From Celoporthe dispersa (Eukaryota > Ascomycota > Sordariomycetes > Diaporthales > Cryphonectriaceae): a stretch of 64,000 nt of DNA. Made by a program: the position numbers and the translations under genes. Shown piece by piece: positions 46,901-58,788 of this stretch; position 1 is the stretch's first letter; each line of letters opens with the position of its first letter. The notes beneath the pieces are model-generated. The model was not told the DNA's origin, did no database searches, and worked only from the letters and a program-made list of their open reading frames with translations. Location of the stretch: NCBI GenBank assembly GCA_016584495.1, contig WAID01000005.1, positions 744,501 through 808,500 on the forward strand, read 5' to 3'.

Positions 46901-47352
46901 CCAAGCAGGTGAGCATTGTCTGCTGCGCGATTCACAGCCCCACGAGTGCCAACCACCCACTGATCTTTTCTCCTTAACAGACCGGCCGTGTATCACCTAG
47001 AACTTCTTCACGCGGCGGCGACGCCTACTCCAAGAAGTCGAACTCGCCCAACGCCTCCTCCCCTCTCCACCGCGAGATTACAAACATGGCTGAGAGCCCC
47101 TCCGGTGGCCCACACGGTGCCAACAACAACAACAACAACAACAACAACGATGGAAGCAGGGCGGCGCGGTCCCCTAGCACGGGAAGTGCGGCAAACGCGG
47201 CTGCAAGTAGTAACAGCAGCGCCGGAGGAGGCGCGACACCCTCCAAGGGCTTGATGCCGCCGCCCAGCCAGCCTCAGCTCGAGGGCGGGTCAGGCACCGA
47301 CGGCCACAGTATGGGCATGACGAGCATACAGGAGGAGGATGCTGCGTTGTAA
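43993..47352 (+). CDS. wc-1: White collar-1 blue-light receptor and GATA transcription factor
   Basis: Flavin-binding photoreceptor that pairs with WC-2 to activate light-induced and clock genes. Two exons (43993-46908, 46981-47352) give 1095 aa with no frame error. The N-terminus has a polyQ run (44071-44094) and an acidic patch, then a Met/Ser-rich activation-like region. The LOV domain spans about residues 388-505 and contains GQNCRFLQ with photoadduct Cys432. A second PAS (about 580-700, WDKMLLENTDDVVHVLSLKG) and a third PAS (about 708-800, GDGELWTKLSTSGMFLFVSS) follow. A basic NLS (KKKRKRRKG, about 923-931) precedes the GATA-type zinc finger with Cys940, 943, 962 and 965 (CX2CX18CX2C). 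The intron interrupts just after the finger; exon 2 carries a polyN run. Start choice: the first ATG in frame (MNHFYSNKQAPEHL). Confidence 0.98.
44071..44094 (+). repeat. (CAG)n run encoding polyglutamine in wc-1
   Basis: Eight CAG codons in a row near the start of wc-1, followed by GAG codons. PolyQ tracts near the N-terminus are also known in Neurospora WC-1, where they vary among strains. Confidence 0.9.
47121..47148 (+). repeat. (AAC)n run encoding polyasparagine in wc-1
   Basis: AAC repeats in exon 2 of wc-1 encode nine consecutive Asn residues in the disordered C-terminal tail. Confidence 0.85.
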
Positions 47353-48892
47353 AGGCTGCAGCGCTCTCATGAGGGCCACGAGCTTTTTTTTTTTAAAAAC
47401 CAACAAACCAAAAAAAAACCGACGGGGCTTCCACGAGGAGGCTCTGATGCACTCTGCCACCACACCACAACGAAAACGGACTCCACAAAGCAGGCGTGGC
47501 TGTATCAGCATTTGAAACGACGAGCAGCGCATCTATAAATGTTCCGAAGCGCCTCGCAACCTTATTCTAAACAACCTATATGCTACCTCTTCATGCCGTG
47601 GTGGAGTTATTACAGTATATCCGCTACTGGCTCCACAGGACGCATCATGTTTATCATGTACGAGAATCTTGCGACTTCAGATGGGCGTGGCGTGTGTCTG
47701 AGAGCGGGAGATCCTGCTTGTTGTCGCTGCCCTCACGAGAACGCATGACAGAAAAGCAGACAACATCACTAGACCTTATAACACGACATGCGATAAGTAC
47801 CCACCTCACTTGCTGCTCCTACGAGTACCTTTTATCTGCTCTTTGCTGTGTCGACGGCTCGAGTCGTGGACCTGATTTGATGTTCTCTAGAGGGAGAGGA
47901 AGAAGAAAAAATTGGATCGGTGAACGGATGGATAGGCGGGCGGTAGGGACACGGCAAGGCGCAGGCAAGGCGCTGGTTCGAACTTTTCTAGTTGGCTTCT
48001 ATTATCCATATTTTGATGGTGGTTCGGGCTTTTTTCCCTTTTTTCTCCTTTTTCCCCCTAGTCCTTTCCATGACGTATATACATACATACACATACCCAT
48101 TTTGTTTTCTTGACCAAGGGTTTCATGCTTCGAGGTGCGGACAGAAGAGATTATTCTTTTTTCCCTTTTCTTTTGAAAGTTTCTTCTTTATTCGGGCCGG
48201 ATACATGAGGCGTGTATGCGTGCGAGAGCATGAATGGAATATTATTATGAGACCCTTCTTTTACGAAATGGCATTAGGCTGGGATTTCTTTTGTCTTTGG
48301 TCAACTCCGAGGCCATGTTTATGCTCAAAGCGACTGCTGTCCAGTTGTCCATCTTGGTCAAAGGGCGGCAGATCTGGCTTGAAGGAGGGATGGAGGACTT
48401 CTTCAAGGAGCTTCCTTTCAACAAGACAAAGGGGAACTGACTGAAGGACCTTTTTTCACAATCCTGATTGTGGTCTATATACCGGTTCCACTGCTTTGTC
48501 AATCCACTTATTTAAATCAAATCAGTTCACCTGTCTGGTGACAAGAGTTGATCCTGCTCTGCTATTGGGCCCCTCAACAGGACTGTTCTCGATCAACAGG
48601 ATTACAAGAGCATGTCAAGTTTTGTATGGTAGAGTTGCATAAATATAGAGATCCCTCCAAATTGAACCTCTCACTGATTTTTCTGCTTCTTTCGTTCCTT
48701 CAACACACCCTCGTAGTCTGCTACGACTGACCCTCACCTTATCCCATCTCACACCTGGATCCATCCAGGAGGCTGGAATATAAGTCTTCCGCCTCTGGAA
48801 CAATTCTCTTGGTGTGGATAGGGACAAGAGGCGGCCACCAATACGCTGCTAACACGCACATACACATACACACGCACAAAGGCGAGAAAAAG
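47353..48892. other. Intergenic, nothing recognised
   Basis: 1.5 kb holding the wc-1 3' flank and the promoter and leader of the next gene. A/T runs lie at about 47385-47420. The last 60 nt contain CA repeats before the ATG at 48893. Short ORFs carry no recognisable motif. Confidence 0.5.
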
Positions 48893-49380
48893 ATGGCCTT
48901 CATCCGTAAGTTCTGGAAGAAGTCTTCCAAGCAGCCTGAGGCTCCCCTCCCCGTCAACCCGCACCACGAGCGCTTTGCCCTCGAGTCCTTCGAGTCCAAA
49001 CACCACTGCAAGAGCTGCTCATGCACAAACAGTTCCGTGGCCAACAGCCCCGGCGGCGTTCATGAGCGGCGGCGCAACGAGTGGCCTGTCTATCAGCGCC
49101 CTGCTGACCTGTACTCCCAGCGCACCAACACCACCACCGGCAATACCACCAAGGCTGCACCCGAGGCCCGCGGTCATGCCTTGTTCCAGGCCTATGCGGA
49201 CGGCATGACGACAGCCCGCGATGCTGTCCAGTTTGCCGCCGACCTTCGCGTCCTTCAGGAGGCTGAGGAGCGACGGGCCCGGTCTGGTTTCTCGGGGCCT
49301 GGCGACGGCGCCGGCTGCCTGCGTGCACCTTGTTCTCCCCCTTTCTCTGGTGTGGGCAAGTCTACGGCTTATTATGGTGG

Positions 49381-49416
<36 letters not shown>

Positions 49417-49993
49417 CGGATATTTCCGTAAGCGCCATGCTCCTGTGTCGCCACTTGACCGCTGGATTGCTCTTGTCGAGAGCCCACCCCACAGGCCGAG
49501 CCACACTGTGACTCCCGCCGGGGACTGGGGCGTCTCTCCGCAGCGCCCAGCCCGTGCTCTCCTCAGGCAGAAGAGCAACACCGCCACCACGACCCCCTCA
49601 TCCTCCGCCTCTACGGACAATACTGCCCCGCGAGACCTCGTCGGCCCTCGCCTGGAGGCCTGGCACTGCCTCACGGGGACCACCCTTGCCCCTTCTGTCA
49701 CTACCACCACCACGACACAGTCTTGCTCTTCTTCTTCCTCCCCATCCCCCGCGCGGGTCTATCCCTCCAAGGCCCTGGCAGCCGAGTATGAGAAACCACG
49801 CAGGAAACCCAGGGCAGGCCGGCCAGCGCGGATCGAGATGCCCAAGATACCCTCGTACCGGGGCGTCGAGATCTGTGCCGCTGCCGAGACGCCCAGGTGG
49901 GCAGAGACGCCAACGACAACACCAACAAAGAGAAGCGGGTCGCCCAGGAGGAGCGAGGCGCTTGCCAGGTGGGATGAGCCGTACCCTCGCTAG
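48893..49993 (+). CDS. Unknown protein with central Asp run, Ser/Thr/Pro-rich
   Basis: Unrecognised, intronless, 366 aa. The N-terminus is basic and amphipathic (MAFIRKFWKKSSKQPEAPLP), which could bind membranes. A short helix-rich stretch follows (ALFQAYADGMTTARDAVQFA, then DLRVLQEAEERRARSG). A GAT microsatellite (49379-49417) encodes twelve or more Asp residues, then SPLDRWIALVESPP. The remainder is Ser/Thr/Pro-rich and probably disordered, with basic patches near the C-terminus (RRKPRAGRPAR, TKRSGSPRR). The frame is open 28 codons further upstream, but that part is CA-repeat-derived (HIHIHTH) and the ATG at 48893 is the sensible start. A regulatory or scaffold role is possible; no function can be assigned. 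Confidence 0.7.
49379..49417 (+). repeat. (GAT)n microsatellite encoding poly-Asp
   Basis: A run of GAT trinucleotides in coding frame inside the gene at 48893-49993. It encodes about twelve Asp residues; length polymorphism among strains would be expected. Confidence 0.9.
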
Positions 49994-50870
49994 GGGAAAA
50001 GTTGTCGTCCTGGTTTCCTCTTTTTGGAATTGTACTTTGTTGTTCTGAGATGGTCAGACATTTTATCAAGCGGGGAGTAAACTGGGATATGGGGATTGGA
50101 GGTTTTTTTTTTCTTCTTTCTCCTTAACGGGGTTTTTCCAAGGGGCATTGGTAGGGGAGTTCTCGTCATGGGGTATTTCTTGGGCTTGGGGGGTTTTCTC
50201 GTAATTTTATAGATCATAAATCAACTTCGTTGACTAGAATAGGTAATGATTATCTAATGTTTGTGAACTTTATCTGCGTTCTGTGATAATATTCAACCAG
50301 GCCTGTGTGAAAGTTACTAAACAGCAATGGTTCTTCTATACTCGTAAAGTAATATTTACCAAGTCATGGATCAACTATAACCAATAGTTTCAAGAAACTG
50401 AAGAATGATAGGAGCAGAGAATTCTCATGGACCCAGATGAAGAATCCAAATAGTCTATTGATAATACTTGCGAAATATCAATCAATTAATTACTACGCTG
50501 CACACAATATAATTAACCACACATGCATTAAATACAGCTAGAAAAATATATGAAAGCCCTCACAACAAGCAGAGGAATCAGGACCGCGGTGCTCGTGGCT
50601 CTCGTTCCGAAGGTCGGGTGTTGATCGCCCGAATGGTTGGATATAAATAACACATAAGAAGTCTCTCTCGCTCTCTGTCACACACACACACACACTTGTC
50701 GAATTATGGGACCATCTCCAACAGCCAAAGGATGACCCCATTTGCTCCTCTTTCCTCTCTCTTCTCTCTCCTCTCTCTCTCTCCCCCTTCCCCTCCCAAC
50801 TGTTAATCATCATAAGAAAAAGACCAAAAAAAAGAAGACAGGGAAAAAGAAAGTAAAGACAAGCACTATC
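49994..50870. other. Intergenic: leu2 promoter and leader
   Basis: An AT-rich segment (about 50200-50560) is followed by CA and CT repeats (50680-50697, 50755-50785) and an A-rich leader just before the ATG at 50871. No gene is seen. Confidence 0.55.
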
Positions 50871-52045
50871 ATGGCAGAAATCAGCTCCCAGCAGCAAGAG
50901 CAATCCTTCCGCATCCTCGTCCTCGCCGGCGACCACGTCGGGCCCGAGGTGATGGAAGAGGCCCTCAACGTCCTCGAGATCATCGCCCGCTCCCGGTCCG
51001 ACCTCCAATTCCGCCTCATCCACGAGCTCGCCGGCGGCTGCAGCATCAACGCCCACGGCACGCCCATCACCGCGTCCGTTCTAGCCCTGGCAGACAAGAG
51101 CGATGCCGTCCTCTTTGGCAGCGTCGGAGGGCCCGAGTGGGGAGCCGCCACCGCGCAGAACCCAGAGGCGGGCCTGCTCCGCCTGCGCAGCCACCTCGGC
51201 GCCTTTGCGAACCTGCGGCCGTGCGAGTTCTTTGCGCCCTCGACGGTGTCCGCCTCGCCCCTGCGGCGCGAGCTGGTGGAGGGCCTGCGGTTCGTGGTCG
51301 TGCGGGAGAACTGCGGCGGGGCGTACTTTGGGCCCAAGGTGGAGGAGGAGGCGGCGGCGTCCGACCTGTGGGCGTACACGCGGGAGGAGGTCGCGCGGCT
51401 CGCGCGGGTGAGCGCTGCTGTAGCGAGGATGATGGGCCGGGGAGCGGAGGACGGAGGGCAAGGGGTCCCTGCGGTGGTCTGGAGCGCGGACAAGGCGAAC
51501 GTGCTGGCCAGCAGCCGGCTCTGGAGGCGCGCCACGCAGGAGACGTTCGAGAGGGAGTTCCCGGGGCTCGAGCTGCGGCACCAGCTGGCCGACAGCATGG
51601 CCATGCTGCTGGTGAAGGACCCGAGGAGTCTCAACGGCGTGATCCACGCCGACAACACCTTGGCGACATCCTCTCGGACATCTCGGGCGGTCTGACGGGC
51701 ACGCTGGGTGTCCTGCCGAGCGCGAGCCTCTGCGGCGTCCCTGGCGAGGGCAGGCGGTGCAAGGGCATCTACGAGCCGGTCCACGGCAGCGCGCCCGACA
51801 TCTCGGGCCGAGGCATCGCCAACCCCGTGGCGCAGATCCTGAGCGTGGCCATGATGCTCAGGTACTCGTTCCTGATGCACAAGGAGGCCTCTGCGGTCGA
51901 GAAGGCCGTCGCGTTTGTGCTGGACACGGAGGAGAGCGGGGGCCTGGGCATCAGGACGGCGGACCTGGGGGGCAGCGCTAGCACGAGGCAGGTGGGTGAT
52001 GCTGTATGCGCAGCCTTGAAGAAGATCCTGGCTGGGTCTGGCTAG
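50871..52045 (+). CDS. leu2: 3-isopropylmalate dehydrogenase, one frameshift
   Basis: NAD-dependent oxidative decarboxylase of leucine biosynthesis, converting 3-isopropylmalate to 2-oxoisocaproate. Intronless, about 391 aa, usual length about 365-390. Landmarks: LAGDHVGPEVMEEAL, INAHGTPI, SDAVLFGSVGGPEWG, LRSHLGAFANLRPCEFF, FVVVRENCGGAYFG, VWSADKANVLASSRLWRRA, QLADSMAMLLVKDP, GDILSDISGGLTGTLGVLPS, GIYEPVHGSAPDISGRGIAN and NPVAQILSVAMMLRYS. The frame breaks after HADNT: the sequence at 51658-51661 lacks one base (an N-T-F/L-G-D-I join needs it), and the whole CDS is 3n+2. It departs from standard fungal LEU2 in places (VRENCGG rather than VRELTGG), so it may be a diverged paralogue. There are no neighbouring leucine or secondary-metabolite genes. 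Confidence 0.9.
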
Positions 52046-55000
52046 AGGCTTATGATGGGTAGTTGAGGAGGCTGAGCAGGGCCAACTGGATTCTTTCCAC
52101 TCGTGTAGTATAAACATTCGCTTTTTATCTTGTCCCTTTTTACTTTTCAGAATTAAAATAATTCAGTGTCATATCAAGTTCTGGGCTTCCATTGAGTCAT
52201 ACAAACGTACTTGAATTACTTGGTAGTGAAGAGTTTCAAACTTAAGCCGATATGATTATGTGTTCTATGTCGCTACATCTTGCGAGCAAAACGGCCTCAA
52301 GATGCATCAGTACCAACTACACACACGAGTCTTTGGATATGGCATAAACAATTCCTATAGGTCCCATCTTGCCAGCGTGTTTGGTGCTTACCTGTGTCAG
52401 CCATGGCCGAGAAGCATGATTCTAGCTTCTTACGAATTCTGGCCATTCCCGACAGCCCCCATACATCAGTGCTTTGGAATCTCCGTACGCTGGTCCTGGA
52501 CGAGGCTCTGGGCTCGGAGATTTCAGATCTTGGAATGGATATGGTCTCCGCCAGCCAAGATGGGGGCAGGGCGAGTGGCGGTATTCTCGCACAGCTTAGC
52601 GGCTTCTCCTAACGCATGAATTAATAATAACACCATGTAATTAGTATGACCGAGACCTCCTTGCGTCGGTTGAGCCTGTCTACCGTCCCTCCTATCGGCC
52701 ATGACAACACCCGTCCGTTGTTCACCTGCCCCGTCTCATTGATGCAAGAGGAGCATCAGTCCAGAGACGACTCAGCAACACGTCGAACCCCAGGATACGT
52801 AACATCGGGCCTTGGTGATTACAACAACCAGCTCATCAAGCTCCAGGAATCAAGCGGTCTGGAGCCGCCCCAGCCGGGATCACACACACACACACACACC
52901 TAGTATATACCCACCTGGGGCGTTCGAGATTAGGCAGCAGCTTTTCCCGTCTGGCACTGCATAGGAGACTCGCCATCAAGCGGCTGACATTGCATCTACA
53001 ACCCCTCCCTCCTCATGAGCTAAGATGCGCCATGCCAATCATGTAGATCTGGGCGTGATCACTCCTGGTCCACCCCCTTTAAGGCAACACAAGGCGAGAG
53101 AGATGGGTTCAGCCTAGGTGGGAATGATTGGGGCGTACCGATACATACGATACAGGGCTTACTCTTTCCGAGTAGGACCAAAGAGAAGACGAGCTGAGCC
53201 ATGATGGGATGGATGGTGGCATGCTGTAATACCATAGACGTCACGGTTGCTACACTGGTGCCTCCTCCTTCATCGTCCCTAGAACAAAAGAAGGAGAAGA
53301 AAGGGTGGCGACGTATCATAGCTGCATATGCTGTCCAGGAAATATCTGTCGCTTAGTCGAAACATCACTTGGCGCCCTGATACCTCCAGTACGAAGTCCT
53401 CGGGGTGCCTTGCGTAGATGGGGGGGAAGGGGGCCTTTCGAGCACAGCCGCCTCGTGATTATGTTCTGATATTCACACCCCTCCCCCCTTGCTTTCGTCT
53501 CTAGAGTCTGGAGTCGAGGATGCTGCAATGGTATCTACTTCGCAGTGAACTGCTGCGGTGTCGAGAGGGGAAGGGGTCAGAAAAGGGAGGGGGTCTGATC
53601 TACAAAAGAAAGATTGTGCAGATGGATTTTCCTGTTCGATATGCCCCTTCTTCAGTCTACTTTGACGCCATAAGGTAACTCCTCCTTGTCTCCTTCCGCT
53701 CTCTCCCAGGTAGCCTGAGCTTGGGGTAGGATCTTATCAGAGGACCTCGAATGTCCCAGCCTCAGAGCATGGTAAGAAGATACTTGCTCGGCGCCAAGAA
53801 TAATACTTCATCAGGATAGCCATTCGGCCGAGACACACCGTCGCCATGATCATACCGGAAATCACAATCAGCCGCATGGCCACTTCACGAAGGAATCTAA
53901 ACCTAATGATAGTCTACGAGATAATCAAGAACTTACAAACCCAGTGACCGAGATCATTGCTGGTGACGAGGACACGGGGGGAGGGTAGGGGTCTTTAGAC
54001 CATCGTTGTACAGTGTACTCCACCTCCAAGGTAAACAAGGCCCAAGGCTTCCGAAATTTAAAATCCGTCTCTGGTGGTAGCGGCCTGTTATGACGGCCTG
54101 CTGGTTTGGCTGGATAGGCCCAACCGTCTCGAGGGCGCGGCTCATCATATAATGATGGGATGAACATGAAGAAACGGATAGGGCTGGATTTCACAATAGA
54201 AACCCCCAGCCCCAAGGAGCTGAGGTGGGCTTCTTGGATTCAGATGGCCCCCTTTCAATGCTGGGTATGTGTGCAGTGTGTTGTTGCCTGTCCAACTTTC
54301 TAACAACTTGAGGTCTGTCTATACTATCTTGTCGGAATATTATGTAGTCGGCCCCCCCCCCTCGGAATATCTCAACCTCAATACATTGTAGTATTAACAC
54401 AAAAGTATTACTACACCACATCGGTCAGGACCCCGTAATTATGCACCGAGTCATCAATGAAAAGTAATCTTGGGACTATCCTTTCTCTTTCTGAGCGTCG
54501 GACTTGGAAACAAAAAAACAAAATGGGGATAAATACCTTGTGACACGACGAAACCCGACATTCGATCCGGTGTTGGCATCCGAAGTGCAAGGAACCCACA
54601 ATAAGTCCTGCACGGCCATAAAAATAGAAACAAGATCTACTCATCGCCTCGCTCTTTGGAAAGAAGAGAAGAAGAGAAAACATGACACAAAACACTACAA
54701 CAGGGTGGGTAAAAACCACAAGATGGTCTGAGCCCAGGGGGAGATTTAATCTCCAGCCATGCGGCACAGCTACCTTGCACCGACCGGCAGATCTTGGAAT
54801 CCCATATTTGGGCTCCAGCGATCTAAAGAACGAAAAGCTGACAATTTCCGGAAACGTGACCGACAAAGCGGGAGAGAGGGAAAGAGAAAGAAGAAGAAAA
54901 AATCCCCGAATGTATCCATCCTGCCCGTTAAGAATTTTCCCCTACTCATCCTCCTCCTCCTCCTCCTCCTCCTTCTCCCACCACCTGACCGTCCAGGAAC

Positions 55001-57911
55001 CACAATCCTCCTCTCCACGAACGCTTCCGGCGCGCCCCATCCCCTCCCTCCCCTCCCCTGGCCCTCCAAAAAGGTCGGCCTCGCAATCTTGAAAGCAACA
55101 AGGACCAATAAAGACAAGCCTGGGTCCCGAGGGGGAACCTCCTCTTCTCAGCTGAGCTACAGAGAACCCGGGGGACGACCGGCCCAGATGATGCGACCCA
55201 TAGCGCGACAAGTCAGTCCTTTTGCCGTCTCCTCTTTTTTTTCTCTCTCTCTTACCTTTTTTCCCCCTCTCACCACTCAGCGTCTCGGGAATATGGCTGC
55301 CTAGAACTGAAAGAAGAAACAAATAAAGAACGAGGGACCCACACACCGCCCTCGGCCACGCCACTCAGAAGCGCGAGTGGCGACAGCACCGGGTAGTAGT
55401 AGCATCTGAGATGGAGAAGAGAAAGAGAGAAAAGAGAAGAAAGAAAAGAAGAAAAAAAAGAAGAGCTTTTCCTTCGCCGTACCAGGGCGCTTCCGAAACA
55501 AATCTTGAATAAGTTCGCGAGGAATTTCCTGAGCAGAGTGAGAAAAAGGGTGGATTCCAAAAGTGGCAAGAGACTTAATAATAACAAAAAGACCACATAC
55601 CCTTGCGCACTTTGGTTGCTCACCTGCAGCAGATACAAATCCTCCGTGCTGACGGACCACCTTTTCCCGGTGCCTGCGTTCTTGTCCCATCTATAGCTTT
55701 TTTCCCTTTCCTTTTATTTTTCTTTCTTCTCTATCTCCTTCTCATCCTTCTCTTCCTCGAAGGATTTCTACGCCATGGCTCGGTCCGCCTTGAATCCCGC
55801 CTCCAACGTGCATAGCAGAGACAATTGCACAAGTATCTCTCTGGTGGTTTTCTTGGCCCCCCCAAAAAAAAGTGAAGAAGAAGAATTTGACCCCCCTAAT
55901 TAACCCACCCTAGTAAGAAATGCAGAGAGACAAAGACACGCTTCAGACTGCCTATGCCCGGCTGCACAAACCGCCACATGGGGGTTGCGCATCTTGAAAC
56001 CAACTATGTCGTTTTCACGACAGTGAAACATAGAAATCATACCAAGATGAGGTTCTTTTAAACACCACCGCGTAGGAGGTGTTTCGATAAAGGTCTCGCG
56101 ACAGAGAAGAGCACTGGTCTGAGAATCAGGATCCTGCATCTGAGAACAATCCTTCTCTCTCTCTCTCTCTCTCTTTTGCGCGCGCGCACGCCAGAGCTAG
56201 ACACACCCAGAGCCGGCAGCGCTCCTCAGGACTGAATACCTTTTTCCAGCCCGCAGCCGCCTGCGACCCTTCCTCCGGCAGTGCGCGCTGTCTCTCTTGC
56301 GCTACATCGGGGGGAAGGGGGGGAGGGGGGGGGGAAGGGTCAGCAGATGGAATAGGTAAATGCTCCTCCCTGACTAAGTCCTGGGGGTCACGCCTTTACA
56401 AACGCCGGCGATGCGCCCATCGAGCACGCTTATCACGGAGGGCCCTAGAGAGGAGGAGGAAGTCGGCATCCACGGGGCGCGCGGTGCGATCCCTCGGCCT
56501 CCTGAGCATACTGTGAGGTGCCTCCTCCTCCTATGTAGTGCTTCTCTTGGGAGTAGGCCATGTGAGACTAGATGTTCTGTTGTCGCCGGATGTCCACCCA
56601 CCCCCGCTCCGTCTCCATCTGGCGGTGAATCCAAGCTCCCCGGGGCCCACGAGGAACCGGCTTTCATCGGTTCTGTCCTTCCTCTCATGTGTGTTTCTTT
56701 TTTTCATCTCGTCTCAAGACGTCTCGGGATCAAGCCATGTCTCTAGTTCATCTTCTTTCTGGCGGTCAGGGCTCGGGCTGTTCTGCTGGCTGCCGTGTTG
56801 CCCCCTCCCCCCCCCCCCCAAAATGCATACCACCCAGGCCCAAGAAGATCGACGCAGGCACCAATATTCCGGCGACGTTGATTCGCGGTGACCCACCTGC
56901 TACAGGGTTACGCGTGTGGTGGGTGTGGGTAGCAGTACATGTTCTGTTTGTGCGTAGAGCGTGCGTGGTAGTAGTACCAAAGCAAAAAAAGGCATCATTG
57001 CGTGGGAATGTTTCTGGTTGGGTTGCCTTGGCGTGTGTTCAGCTCCTCGCCGGCTTGGGTCGAAGCTGAACCCGTCCGCAGACATGCTACGTACCAGTCG
57101 TCCTGTTGCTGCTGAGTGGGAAAGAAGCTTTTAAGCTCGTCCGCCCATCCCGTCTTCCCGCATAGGAAGAGGCAGGCCCCCGTCGATGCGACCCAGCCGC
57201 CGCGGGGGTGGGAAGAGACTTGCGTCAGTCCCAGGCAGACTAGATGCTGAGCCAGTAATGGACTTACAGGTCGTCGTCGAGGCTCGCTCACTGCAGCTTG
57301 TTCTGGGAAGAGGAGTGGGCACACCATATGTTCCCTCCTCATGCAGGAGGGCAGCGTGACGCCGTGGCGCGGACGGGGTATTTTCTTCTGGTACCAGAAC
57401 CGCGTTTCACAATCAGCCATAGCAGTCGCACGTGTTGTAGGTACACACGCACACAAACACGGCGAGACGCTTCCAAAAGAAGGCCCCCCGCTTGCTGCCC
57501 TTTTTGCCCTTTTTAATTTTTTTTTTAAGCCCTGCATGCCTGAGCTACAACACCACCTCCAAAAGGAAAAAGATGCATGAGGCTGTGTCAGCTCAGCAGT
57601 ATGACATGCCTGACACATCACACTACATCTGCACCTCATCATTCCACGGGATGGATGTGGATGGGATTTGCATAGGCTACTCAACGGGTTGGATCTAAGC
57701 GACCACCCGTCCGTTCCTTGACGAGCACATCATAGCACCATGATATTTTACGGTACGTTCGTGCGTGCGTGCGGCTGGGGGCCAAGAAGGAGAAAGCTTG
57801 GCTCTCTGTGTCGGCCCTGGTACTATAGGTCTTTTTCTTTAAGCCCCCTCAGCGTACGCCTCTTTGTGATATATTTTCCCAGATTCGCCCAATCTGTTTA
57901 GTCTGTGAAGC

Positions 57912-57915
<4 letters not shown>

Positions 57916-57966
<51 letters not shown>
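57916..57966. repeat. T30 homopolymer followed by (GT)n
   Basis: Thirty T bases (57916-57945) followed directly by a GT dinucleotide run to about 57966. No coding context. Confidence 0.9.
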
Positions 57967-58225
57967 CTTCTCTCTCTGTTCACGCCCCCCTCCCCTCTCT
58001 TCCCCTCCTATTCTTTCTGGACAAGTCGTGCTAGCGGCTGGCGGCTTGTTTTTGCATGGCTGCGGCGTCGACTAGTGGAACAATAATTTCGTTGCCTGTG
58101 CCGCCTTGTGGTGCTTGTGGCGCGCTGTCAGTAATATGTCCTGACTTGGCTACGTTTCGATACACGCACGTCCCCCCACAGGCCAGGACCAGGTTACGGC
58201 GGTGGCCAGGGCTCCACGGGAGCAC

Positions 58226-58226
<1 letters not shown>

Positions 58227-58258
<32 letters not shown>

Positions 58259-58259
58259 C
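58227..58259. repeat. Compound (CT)n-(GT)n microsatellite
   Basis: CT units at 58227-58240 pass directly into GT units at 58241-58259, the same architecture as at 6476-6522. Confidence 0.85.
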
Positions 58260-58788
58260 TGTGTGGTCCTCTTCCCCTAATCTGTTGGTGGGACTCCAGG
58301 TTATCCACCATAAAGGGTAAAATTGGCATGCGGGTTCCGAGTGTATGGAAGCGGCACCGAATGTTTGATGATGATGATGATGATGGAATGTTGTGCAGTC
58401 CTCCCTCTCGTTTGCGAGTGGGAGAAGACAGGATCGTTGATTTTATCATTAGAAAAGTAAGAAATATTGGTCTGAAGGGCTGTGGCACCTTCGACTCTGG
58501 ATATAACCGCCCTCACAACCCACAAAAACAAGAGTAATACGTAGTCAGACAACAAGAAGAGGGAAAGGAAAAGAAAAAGAAAAAAAAAAACAACTTCCAA
58601 CCCACGAACAAGCAGGTTGTTCTGCTGCCGATCCCCGAAACTCCCTTCGACGCCTGCTGATAGATAACATTTGTTTCTGGATTTGTACACGACAGGTAGA
58701 AGCTGCCAATACCATAGTCCCCCCCACACTCCCAAGACACTTCATAATTCGTAATGATGGGGAAACAACTTCCCAGATACCCCTGGGC

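Larger units (their letters stand above)
52046..58788. other. Gene-poor region, 6.7 kb, rich in simple repeats
   Basis: No gene could be supported. Contents: CA run (52881-52900), TCC run (54948-54974), CT run (56155-56175), a G-rich stretch (56309-56339), C11 near 56808, T30 followed by GT repeat (57916-57966), CT/GT compound repeat (58227-58259) and ATG/GAT repeat (58367-58384). ORFs are short, low-complexity and lack family motifs. It may contain long UTRs, non-coding transcripts or decayed sequence. Confidence 0.5.

Noticed and set aside
47960..47980. GGTTCGAA, resembling a tRNA B box
   Set aside because: The flanks do not fold as a tRNA, there is no matching A box or acceptor stem, and the two 3' bases of the B box differ.
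50810..52117. 435-codon minus-strand ORF opposite leu2
   Set aside because: Long antisense frame created by GC-rich codon use; the plus strand carries every isopropylmalate dehydrogenase motif.
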